Assembly (NCBI GenBank): GCA_025210475.1
Contig: JAOARW010000106.1
Coordinates: 49,935 to 113,934 of the forward strand
Origin: Carboxylicivirga sp.
GTDB taxonomy: Bacteria; Bacteroidota; Bacteroidia; Bacteroidales; Marinilabiliaceae
DNA length: 64,000 nt
Reading direction: 5' to 3'
Below are positions 10,159 through 17,875 of this stretch, piece by piece (positions within the stretch are counted from its first letter, which is position 1; each line of letters starts with the position of its first letter). The translations under genes and the position numbers were made by a program. Under the pieces are notes generated by a model. That model was not told the DNA's origin. It was given only the letters and a program-made list of their open reading frames with translations, and searched no databases.

Positions 10159-10860
10159 TTAAAGTGATTCAAGGGCTGGCGATTCTTTGTGAATCTTCTC
10201 CGTCACCACATGACCATCGAACAGGTTAATCACCCGATGGGCATATTCGGCATGCTCGGCCGAGTGGGTGACCATCACAATGGTTGTTCCTTCCTCGTTA
10301 AGCTGACGTAAAAGGTTCATTACTTCGGCACCATTGCGCGAATCCAGGTTACCCGTAGGCTCATCGGCCAGTATTAATTTCGGATTGGCTACCACGGCCC
10401 GGGCAATGGCTACTCGTTGCTGCTGACCGCCCGACAATTGCTGGGGAAAGTGCTTTGCCCGATGCGCAATCTGCATGCGCTCCATTACTTTTTGCACCCG
10501 CTCTTTACGTTCGCGCGATGACATCTTTAAATACACCAAAGGCATTTCAATGTTCTCGAATACATTGAGCTCGTCAATCAGGTTAAAGCTCTGAAAAACA
10601 AAACCAATATTTCCCTTGCGCAGGTTGGTGCGCTGGCGCTCTTTAAAAGAAGCGATCTCCTGTCCATCAAAAAACAACTCTCCATCCGATGGATTATCAA
10701 GTAGTCCGATAATATTTAACAAAGTTGACTTACCGCATCCGGAAGGTCCCATGATGGCAACAAATTCGCCTTTCTGCACATGAATATTCACATTATTGAG
10801 CGCGGTGGTTTCCACCTCTTCGGTTCTAAAAATCTTTTGCAGGTTGTTTGTTCGTAACAT
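10159..10860 (-). CDS. ABC transporter ATPase, LolD/MacB type (copy 1)
   Basis: Cytoplasmic ATPase of 233 aa with Walker A GPSGCGKST, signature LSGGQQQRVAIARA, Walker B LILADEP and the H-loop VTHS, all intact. It is almost identical to the ATPase at 7060-7758. The extreme C-terminus differs (HKESPALESL against FKEPVAENL) and there are only a few other changes. It lies between the S41-like lipoprotein gene (30 bp upstream) and a permease (43 bp downstream), within one operon. The two copies are alike enough to be interchangeable with any permease of the operon; this is an inference. Confidence 0.96.
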   Translation of the reverse strand: MLRTNNLQKIFRTEEVETTALNNVNIHVQKGEFVAIMGPSGCGKSTLLNIIGLLDNPSDGELFFDGQEIASFKERQRTNLRKGNIGFVFQSFNLIDELNVFENIEMPLVYLKMSSRERKERVQKVMERMQIAHRAKHFPQQLSGGQQQRVAIARAVVANPKLILADEPTGNLDSRNGAEVMNLLRQLNEEGTTIVMVTHSAEHAEYAHRVINLFDGHVVTEKIHKESPALESL

Positions 10861-10890
10861 ATGATTAAGTTGTTAATTGTCAGTATTAAA

Positions 10891-12264
10891 TTAGATATTG
10901 TTTGCTTTCGGCTTTGTTGTATTTCTTCCTTCAATTAAATGAAGTAATTCATCTAGAATAGGACAATCCGTATTTTCAAATGCACTTGCCTGATAAAGTA
11001 TTAATATATCAGGGGTAAGAATCCCATTTTCAGACTTAGAGAATTCATTATACTGCACCGTTGAAATTATCAGATTCTGATAGGCTCTTGAAGCTACTAC
11101 ATCGCCAAAGTTTAATGCGTTGTGATCAAGCGGTTCGCCAACCAATTCGCCTAAATCATTGTTTTGAAAGATATTGGCAAAGGATGCCGCAACTGAAGCT
11201 GTTGATCTGTCAACCAAAACAAAGTAGTTGAGCTTACCCTGATATAGTTTTCTTTTTAAAGGAACGGTTCTGACTGTTAATTTATCTGGAAATTCAACCA
11301 ACTGACCCTTGCTGCATTCCTTCAGAAATTTATATTGTTTCTTCGTTTTTGACGATACCTTAATAAATTGTGATTCCATGTTAAATAAAGAGTCTTTATC
11401 ACTCATAAGCGAAAACATGGCATCCAGCTTATATCCACTACCACCTGGATTTCCTCTTAAATCAATTATGAAATTATTATAACCTTTGGATTTTGTCTCT
11501 TCAATTAATTTTCTCAGTTCTTTAAATATGAAGTTATTAGCTGAGAATTGTGAAATCTTACAATAGCCTGTTTGATAAGCATCCAGCATATGACCTTTTA
11601 CAAATCTCTCACCTGTAGCATGGTTAAAATCTACTCCTTCAACTTCAAACTCCTTCACATCACCTTGTCGTTCAAGCTTTATCTGATACTGCTCAGAAAA
11701 TGTAACTTGTGACTGTAACTGCATAACCGAGCCTTTTACAGAACGCCAGGTTGGGTAGATATACCTTCTGAATTCATCAATCGGATAATTATTAATGCTA
11801 ATGATACGATCTCCTTTTTTCAATAATGGAGTGTATGATTTCTTAACCAATAAGGTATCATTGATATTATACAGCTCAAATGGAATAACTTTCACTTTTG
11901 TTAGTTTACCTTCAAATCCTTCTTTCACTTGTAAATATGGATAGTAAATTAAATGCGGATCGACGTGATGAAACATATCAGTCATGCGTCGCATCTCAAG
12001 TGTAAAATCGGCCACGCTAAGTAATTTATCCTCGTTGTCACTGACTATCTGCTCAGCCACCAAATCGACAGAAATACTGTCAACTCCCATATAAATATTA
12101 GGATGAATGTGTTCAATATGCCGTCTTAAGGTATCTACCTTTCCGGCCGTAATCCTGCACACAGGCTCAGACTTTATTAGGTTGTAATCAATGGCTTTTT
12201 TCGATGAAGAACATCCAATGTTTAATAATATAATGCTTAATATAATGAGATTCTTAATGGTCAT
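10891..12264 (-). CDS. S41-peptidase-like lipoprotein, probably catalytically impaired
   Basis: A 457-aa exported protein. The first 17 residues are a lipoprotein signal and Cys18 (LNIGCSSS) is the likely lipidated residue. A PDZ-like segment (KKGDRIISINN, about 149-159) is followed by the S41 (tail-specific protease) core: NNFIIDLRGNPGG (about 263-275) and STASVAASF at 354-362 where the nucleophile serine lies in the family. The usual following lysine region (G..T.GK) reads VGEPLDHNALNFGD (375-388), with no lysine, so the Ser/Lys dyad seems incomplete. It may bind or present a peptide, or use another base. It lies inside the efflux operon between permease and ATPase genes, which suggests a periplasmic partner of the transporter. 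Confidence 0.8.
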   Translation of the reverse strand: MTIKNLIILSIILLNIGCSSSKKAIDYNLIKSEPVCRITAGKVDTLRRHIEHIHPNIYMGVDSISVDLVAEQIVSDNEDKLLSVADFTLEMRRMTDMFHHVDPHLIYYPYLQVKEGFEGKLTKVKVIPFELYNINDTLLVKKSYTPLLKKGDRIISINNYPIDEFRRYIYPTWRSVKGSVMQLQSQVTFSEQYQIKLERQGDVKEFEVEGVDFNHATGERFVKGHMLDAYQTGYCKISQFSANNFIFKELRKLIEETKSKGYNNFIIDLRGNPGGSGYKLDAMFSLMSDKDSLFNMESQFIKVSSKTKKQYKFLKECSKGQLVEFPDKLTVRTVPLKRKLYQGKLNYFVLVDRSTASVAASFANIFQNNDLGELVGEPLDHNALNFGDVVASRAYQNLIISTVQYNEFSKSENGILTPDILILYQASAFENTDCPILDELLHLIEGRNTTKPKANNI

Positions 12265-12424
12265 TCTTATTTATGTGTTAGGTTTAAATATTTATATTGT
12301 CCGGGATTATTGCATTCAGATTCAATGTTGAAATACATCCACAAAAATGTACGCTACAGTAAAATTATATTTTATCAGCTCATTTCCTTTATCGGTAATT
12401 AAGGCACATTGCATCGCTGTAAAA

Positions 12425-12440
12425 GGCCTTCTTTCTGCCA
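12425..12440 (-). promoter_or_regulatory. Possible second sigma-54 promoter within the efflux operon
   Basis: The minus strand reads TGGCAGAAAGAAGGCC: the GG and GC dinucleotides are correctly spaced (10 bases between) and the -24 half TGGCA is perfect, but the -12 half is poor. It lies in the 249-bp gap between the permease at 12514 and the S41-like gene, about 160 bp before that gene. The rest of the gap (12265-12513) holds nothing else I can support. Weak call. Confidence 0.3.
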
Positions 12441-12513
12441 CCAACTTATTTAATTTCAATCGTCTTAAACTATATTTCAAATTGCGCCAAATCATAGAGT
12501 GTGATTACTACTT

Positions 12514-14862
12514 TTATTCGTATCGTAATGATTTAATTGGGTTTTGAACAGCTGCTTTCCAACTTTGCCAACCCACTGTTAATAAGGAAATGATAAAGGT
12601 AATACTGCCGGCGAGCATAAATATCCACCAACTTAAAGAGGTTTGATATTCAAATAACTGCAACCAGTTTTGCATGGCATAATAGGCCAGCGGACACGCA
12701 ATTACAAAGGCCAAAAGAATCCATCTCTGCAAATCTTTGCAAAGCAATTTCATTATCTCAAAGTTTCGGGCTCCATTGGTTTTACGAATACCAATCTCTT
12801 TGGTGCGGGCCTGGGTGTTAATGTAAACAATATTAAACAGGCCCAATAAAGTGACAAATAAGGAAATCAATGTAAATGCATTAAAAAGATGATTGGTCTG
12901 ACTTAATCTTCGTGTGCCCCGTTCCTCTTTGATTACGGCGGGATAGCTGCGGTATTCAAAAGATAAATCGGGTATTAAGGCCGAAGTTTGCTTGTTTAAT
13001 TTGGCCACGGCAGCACCACTGGCATCATTCATCAATATGGCCACTTTATTGTTCCATCGTGAGTTAACCTCGGTGTAATAAAAAATCATTGGAGGAGTCT
13101 CATACTGAATACTATAATGCTCATGATCTTCTACCAGGCCGATAATCTGCACGTTTCGTTTACTTTTACCAACCTTAATCCATTGACCAACCGGATTCTC
13201 CAAACCCAACAAAGTCGCCATTTTTTCAGTGATGAGGCACTTGTCCGATTCAGAAGTTGTATGATTGGTGAAATTACGTCCGGCTAGTACATCAATGCCA
13301 AATGTTGGAAAATAATCTGCATCAACCCAATTTCGTGAAGCACTAACCTGATCCATGCCGTTGGGATGATGAACAACCTCGCCCGAGTAACCATAGAAAG
13401 GAATGCTCATGGAAAAAGAGACACTTTTCACCTCCATATTTTGCAACAAGTTCTCTTTTAACAATCCTTTCCAACCTTTATTTTTTCCATTATAATGCGG
13501 ACTGCTAAAGATCACATTATTAGCATTTATACCTGTATCTTTATTCAGAATGTGTTGCATTTGCTTGTGCATTACCAACGAAAAAGTTAGGAAACACACG
13601 CAAATCACAAACTGCATCACCAATAGCGATCTTTGCCATACCGATGCCTTTCTAAAACCAGATGTTTGTCCTTTAAGCACCGGGTTAACAGAATTTGATA
13701 AGATACGATAGGCCGGTAATAAAATACCCGATACCAATGTTAACAGTGCAAAAAGTAGCATTGCAGCACTCAGTTGCCAATACAAACCGAAGTCCAGTTG
13801 TATGTCAGAGCTAATTAAAGCATTAAAATAAGGCAGTATGGAGTAAATGATAAAGCCGGAAATCAATATAAGAACAGGCGTTATTAATAATACTTCCTTA
13901 AGCAATGTTTGGATTAATGAGAATCGGCCGGCTCCCATAATTTGCCTGACACCAAACTCCTTTACCTGCCCTCCAAAGCCAACCGATGCCGAGTTAGCAT
14001 AGTTAAAGGCACTTAGAAGCAATAACAAAACCGATGCTGCTACATAGATCAGTACTTTCTTGCCTGGTGATTTCAAATCTACCACCTTATTAAAAAAGGG
14101 TCGGAAATTACTTTCCATTTGCATATCATTATAAACATGTTCAACCTTATCGTTAAGCTTACCCAGGTCAGATGCTTTATTGATAATGGCATAGCTTTTA
14201 AATGCCTGGTTGTTTAATGAAGTGCGATAATTACTCATCCCCGACTGCTCGTATAGCTGAAACGTGCATAAATAAGTGGGACGAATATGCATATTGTAAG
14301 GCAAATCCTTGTATACTCCCGTAACTTTTAGAAGGTGTTTTTTATTAACCGTTACAACACTGCCCATAGCATTTCCATTGGGAAATAAGCGTTCGGCAAT
14401 GGATTCCGATAACACAATGGATTCGGGTTGCTTCAAGGCATTTGATGCATTACCACTAATAAAATCATAGGTGAAAATATCGAATACATTGGCATCACTA
14501 TAAAAGCCATTGGGCTCATAAAACTGAGCAGCTTGTTCCGATTCAATGTAATCGCCCCAGGTTTCCAATAACAAACAACTTTCTTTTATTTCAGGATAAT
14601 TATCCTGAATATGATCCATCAGGGCCGGAGGTGTTTGAATGGTTCTATAGCCTCCTTCTGCCGGATTCAAATAATTTTGCTGAAGAATGTACAATTCATC
14701 CGAACGTTGATTGTAACGATCGTAAGTATACTCGTTTTGCACATAGGCCAGTAATAAAAAAGACACGGCAATGGCAAGGCTCAGGTTAATAATGCTAATG
14801 GCATAAAAATTCCCACGCTTGGAGAATCGACGGCTTATCTCTGGTAAAAAATTCGTGCTCAT
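12514..14862 (-). CDS. FtsX/MacB-family ABC permease (782 aa)
   Basis: First permease of the operon, 71 bp after the HlyD-like adaptor gene. Helix near residues 22-42, a periplasmic domain to about 270, helices at about 272-292, 318-345 and 365-390, a helix at about 415-432, second periplasmic domain and three C-terminal helices. The tail is NPIKSLRYE rather than NPVEALRYE and the family motif reads KEIGIRKTNGARNFEIMKL, so it is the most divergent of the five. Adjacent adaptor and permease genes suggest that this pair forms the core of a tripartite-type efflux machine with one of the two ATPases; no outer-membrane TolC-type gene is visible in this window. Confidence 0.93.
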   Translation of the reverse strand: MSTNFLPEISRRFSKRGNFYAISIINLSLAIAVSFLLLAYVQNEYTYDRYNQRSDELYILQQNYLNPAEGGYRTIQTPPALMDHIQDNYPEIKESCLLLETWGDYIESEQAAQFYEPNGFYSDANVFDIFTYDFISGNASNALKQPESIVLSESIAERLFPNGNAMGSVVTVNKKHLLKVTGVYKDLPYNMHIRPTYLCTFQLYEQSGMSNYRTSLNNQAFKSYAIINKASDLGKLNDKVEHVYNDMQMESNFRPFFNKVVDLKSPGKKVLIYVAASVLLLLLSAFNYANSASVGFGGQVKEFGVRQIMGAGRFSLIQTLLKEVLLITPVLILISGFIIYSILPYFNALISSDIQLDFGLYWQLSAAMLLFALLTLVSGILLPAYRILSNSVNPVLKGQTSGFRKASVWQRSLLVMQFVICVCFLTFSLVMHKQMQHILNKDTGINANNVIFSSPHYNGKNKGWKGLLKENLLQNMEVKSVSFSMSIPFYGYSGEVVHHPNGMDQVSASRNWVDADYFPTFGIDVLAGRNFTNHTTSESDKCLITEKMATLLGLENPVGQWIKVGKSKRNVQIIGLVEDHEHYSIQYETPPMIFYYTEVNSRWNNKVAILMNDASGAAVAKLNKQTSALIPDLSFEYRSYPAVIKEERGTRRLSQTNHLFNAFTLISLFVTLLGLFNIVYINTQARTKEIGIRKTNGARNFEIMKLLCKDLQRWILLAFVIACPLAYYAMQNWLQLFEYQTSLSWWIFMLAGSITFIISLLTVGWQSWKAAVQNPIKSLRYE

Positions 14863-14933
14863 TTATTTCTTGGGTTTAGGCTTTACTTTTTTTCGATGGC
14901 TCTTTTCTTATCACCACACAATCATTCAATTCT

Positions 14934-16184
14934 TTAATTCAACACAACCACTTCATTGTCACCGAATATCTCATAGCCCGATGTGATGACTTCTTCTCCC
15001 GCTTCCAATCCATCAAGTACTTCAAAATATTTTGGATTCTGCCGTCCAATCGACACTTCTCGTTTATAGGCTGCCGTTCGTTCCTTATTAAGAACAAACA
15101 CCCATTGACCGCCGGTGCTTTGGAAAAAGCTGCCACGTGGCAATAAACGGGCACTGGTTGGATCACCCAGTTCTAACTTAATATGACTGGTTTGACCAAT
15201 GCGCAGCGATTGAATGTCAACACTGTCAAAATCCAAATCGATGGTAAACTTACCCTCCTCCACTTCGGCATAGATCTTTTTCACAGTGGCATCGATATTA
15301 CCTCCCGGAAACTGACATGAAGCCTGCAAACCGGTTTGTACACGCGATATATAATGTTCATCCACTTCGGCTTTTAATTTAAAGCGATCTAAGATATTCA
15401 CTTTTCCGATGCGGGTACCATAGGAAATCACCTGTCCTTCTTCAAGATCAAGAGAAGCCAGCTGACCCGTAACGGGTGCTTTAATGGTTAGGTTATCCAA
15501 ACGCTTTTGAATTATTGTTTGATTTGTCTCCATCCGGGTCGCTGAGTTCTCTAATGTTTCAATCTGTATTCCACGATAAATGGAATCGCGCCTGAAACTT
15601 TCTTTTAGCAGGTTCATTTGTCGCTTAGAAGCTTCATAGTTGGTTTTATCTTTTAAATATTCATCTTCCGAAATCAAACCTTCCCCGAAAAAGGCCTTTG
15701 AATTGGCAAATTGGCGTTTTTGCAAAAACAACTCCCCTTCCAGTTTTACGATTTGGTTTTGCAGCTCCATGGCATTCATTTCCATTTGCAAACGTGCGGT
15801 TCGCAACTCGTTAATAGCACGTGCCACATTGGCTTCATTATTTGATATTTCCAATATAAGGTTGGTATTGCTTAACTCAGCGATGGGATCACCGGCACTA
15901 ACCATACTGCCCTCCTCCAGCAAAATGGATTCTACCCGTCCCCCCTCAATGGCATCCAGAAAAATAGTTCGGTATGGTTCAACCGTAGCAGTCACACTGA
16001 TGTAATCCTGAAAGTAGTCATCCATCACCGTTGAAATCGTTAATCGATCCATTTGGGTTCGTACCTGACTGCGGTGATCGGCGAAAGCCACAAAATAAAC
16101 ACACCAGATAATAAAAAGGCCAGCCAGAATGAGCCATTTTAAATTCTTTTTCCACCAGGGTTTCTTTTCTATTTGTCTGTCCAT
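14934..16184 (-). CDS. HlyD/MacA-type periplasmic adaptor protein
   Basis: A 416-aa membrane-fusion (adaptor) protein. A single N-terminal helix (LKWLILAGLFIIWCVYFVAF, about 15-34) anchors it in the inner membrane. There follow a first beta strand half of the lipoyl-type domain (EGGRVESILLEEGSMVSAGD, about 79-98), a long alpha-helical hairpin (about 100-230), the second lipoyl half (IKAPVTGQLASLDLEEGQ, about 233-250) and beta-barrel domains to the C-terminus. These proteins join an inner-membrane permease to an outer-membrane channel. It is the first gene of the operon and its AUG at 16184 lies about 19 nt downstream of the predicted sigma-54 start site. Confidence 0.92.
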   Translation of the reverse strand: MDRQIEKKPWWKKNLKWLILAGLFIIWCVYFVAFADHRSQVRTQMDRLTISTVMDDYFQDYISVTATVEPYRTIFLDAIEGGRVESILLEEGSMVSAGDPIAELSNTNLILEISNNEANVARAINELRTARLQMEMNAMELQNQIVKLEGELFLQKRQFANSKAFFGEGLISEDEYLKDKTNYEASKRQMNLLKESFRRDSIYRGIQIETLENSATRMETNQTIIQKRLDNLTIKAPVTGQLASLDLEEGQVISYGTRIGKVNILDRFKLKAEVDEHYISRVQTGLQASCQFPGGNIDATVKKIYAEVEEGKFTIDLDFDSVDIQSLRIGQTSHIKLELGDPTSARLLPRGSFFQSTGGQWVFVLNKERTAAYKREVSIGRQNPKYFEVLDGLEAGEEVITSGYEIFGDNEVVVLN

Positions 16185-16213
16185 ATTGCCATTATTTCTT
16201 CTGCTGGGGTGTA

Positions 16214-16229
16214 TGCCAAAGCCATGCCT
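16214..16229 (-). promoter_or_regulatory. Sigma-54 (-24/-12) promoter for the efflux operon
   Basis: The minus strand reads AGGCATGGCTTTGGCA against the consensus TGGCACGNNNNTTGCW: both invariant dinucleotides (GG and GC) are present with exactly 10 bases between, and 9 of 12 defined positions match. The predicted start lies near 16203, giving a short leader before the adaptor gene AUG at 16184. The divergent gene encodes an NtrC-type sigma-54 activator, which fits. Confidence 0.65.
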
Positions 16230-16282
16230 TAATCATAAATCACTGACAATGTGAACACAAACAATCATGATAGTTTTTATTG

Positions 16283-16320
16283 TGTCGGGATTTCCAACAC
16301 TCTTGTATGGATTTCCAACA
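16283..16320. promoter_or_regulatory. Tandem enhancer (UAS) sites for the NtrC-type activator
   Basis: Two 17-bp imperfect palindromes, TGTCGGGATTTCCAACA (16283-16299) and TGTATGGATTTCCAACA (16304-16320), share GGATTTCCAACA exactly and start 21 bp apart, i.e. two helical turns, so both would face the same side of the helix. They sit about 80-117 bp upstream of the predicted sigma-54 start, the normal distance for enhancer sites of NtrC-family dimers that must form an oligomer. The activator gene begins 188 bp further on the other side. Binding by that activator is inferred from position and symmetry. Confidence 0.6.
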
Positions 16321-16507
16321 ATAATAAAGTATTTTGTGAGTTGAATTAGAAAATTGAATAATCAATCCGAAAAGAATATCCTACTTGAGGAAGAGGAAAA
16401 TTTACCATTCAAGAAGGTTGATTTTCAATGAAAGGGAGTTAAGAATGATAAAGCATTGTTTCAATCCCCCAATAGTCAATAAACAGAAATACGATAAACC
16501 ATAACCT

Positions 16508-17875
16508 ATGCCCAAAGAAGGAAATATACTCATTGTTGACGATAATAAAGAACTGTTGATTGCCCTTAAACTTTACCTGGGGCCACACTTCAAAAAGGTA
16601 GTGACCGAACACAACCCCAATCGCATAAAAGAACATCTGGGAAAAGAGAATTATGACATTGTAATGCTGGACATGAATTTCAAGGCTGGTATTAACAATG
16701 GTAACGAAGGACTGTACTGGCTCACGGAGGTTCATCAGCATGACCCGGAACTGGCGGTTGTGTTTATAACGGCCTATAGCGATGTTGAGTTAGCCGTCAG
16801 AGCCATTAAGAAAGGTGCAGCTGATTTTATCGAGAAATCGTGGGATGAACACAAGATTTTATCGACCCTTCGATCGGTTTATCAGTTACAAAAATCCAAA
16901 CGCGACATCACTCACCTTAAAAAGAAACAGAAGCATCTGAAAGAGGTCATCAATCACCAACACGATTTGTTTATTGGTCAGTCGGACAGTATGCTACAAA
17001 TCATGGGCATGGTTAACAAGGTGGCACCAACCGATGTTAATGTGCTTATTCTCGGTGAAAATGGAACTGGAAAAGAAGTGATGGCGCGAACCATTCACCA
17101 GCTTTCTGCCCGCAAAGATGAAATGTTTGTTTCGGTCGACCTGGGTGCCATTCACGATAATTTATTTGAGAGCGAGCTATTTGGCCATCTTAAGGGCGCC
17201 TTTACCGATGCCAAGAGTGATCGAACCGGACGCTTCGAACTGGCATCAGGCGGCACCTTGTTTTTGGATGAAATTGGCAACTTATCCTTAGCCGCCCAGG
17301 CAAAGCTACTAGCAGCCCTGCAAAACAGGGAAATCACACCAGTAGGAGGATCGCGCCCTATAAAAGTCGATATTCGTTTGATCTGTGCCACCAACATGCC
17401 CCTTCAACAAATGGTGGCCGAAGGAACTTTCCGCGAAGATTTACTCTACCGCATCAATACCATTGCCCTTGAGTTGCCTGCCCTTCGCAAGCGGAAGGAT
17501 GACATCAATGGATTGGCACAATTCTTTCTGGCCAAGCAATCCGACAAGTACAAGAAAGGTCAACTGCGATTAACTGTTCCGGCTCTGGAAGCCTTAAAAC
17601 AACAAAACTGGCCGGGTAACATTCGAGAGCTTCAACATACCATTGAAAAGGCTGTCATTCTTTCCGATGCATCGGTTATTGATGTCGATGATTTATTCTT
17701 GAATGCCAATGATTTAAAGGTTTTGGATGAAGATTGCTTTAACCTCGGTGATCATGAACGGCTGTTAATCGAAAAAGCCATTAAGAAATGTAAAGGCAAC
17801 ATGAGTAAAGCCGCTATGAAACTGGGCATCAACCGATCTACCCTCTACGATAAAATCAAAAAATATGAGCTATAA
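16508..17875 (+). CDS. NtrC-family sigma-54-dependent response regulator
   Basis: A 455-aa activator with three domains. The receiver (1-120) has the acidic pair Asp11-Asp12, phospho-acceptor Asp55 (IVMLDMNF) and Lys110. The AAA+ domain (about 155-385) has Walker A GENGTGKE (183-190), a sigma-54-contact loop GAFTDA (230-235), Walker B GGTLFLDEIGN (248-258) and REDLLYRIN with the arginine finger region. A Fis-type helix-turn-helix ends the protein (GNMSKAAMKLGINRSTLYDK). It should drive the divergent efflux operon from the sigma-54 promoter at 16214-16229 through the paired palindromes at 16283-16320. The kinase gene overlaps its 3' end by 11 bp. The loop has Asp in place of the second Gly of GAFTGA. 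Confidence 0.95.
   Translation: MPKEGNILIVDDNKELLIALKLYLGPHFKKVVTEHNPNRIKEHLGKENYDIVMLDMNFKAGINNGNEGLYWLTEVHQHDPELAVVFITAYSDVELAVRAIKKGAADFIEKSWDEHKILSTLRSVYQLQKSKRDITHLKKKQKHLKEVINHQHDLFIGQSDSMLQIMGMVNKVAPTDVNVLILGENGTGKEVMARTIHQLSARKDEMFVSVDLGAIHDNLFESELFGHLKGAFTDAKSDRTGRFELASGGTLFLDEIGNLSLAAQAKLLAALQNREITPVGGSRPIKVDIRLICATNMPLQQMVAEGTFREDLLYRINTIALELPALRKRKDDINGLAQFFLAKQSDKYKKGQLRLTVPALEALKQQNWPGNIRELQHTIEKAVILSDASVIDVDDLFLNANDLKVLDEDCFNLGDHERLLIEKAIKKCKGNMSKAAMKLGINRSTLYDKIKKYEL

Noticed and set aside
12347..12547. 66-codon plus-strand frame in the gap of the efflux operon
   Set aside because: It overlaps the end of the permease on the other strand and shows no recognisable protein features.
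16201..16218. A second sigma-54-like match on the minus strand, TGGCATACACCCCAGCAG
   Set aside because: Spacing between GG and GC is 11, not 10 bases, and it would put the start almost at the AUG; the match at 16214-16229 is better.
16439..16741. 100-codon minus-strand frame over the start of the response regulator
   Set aside because: Antisense shadow; the regulator frame is clear and it has no protein features.
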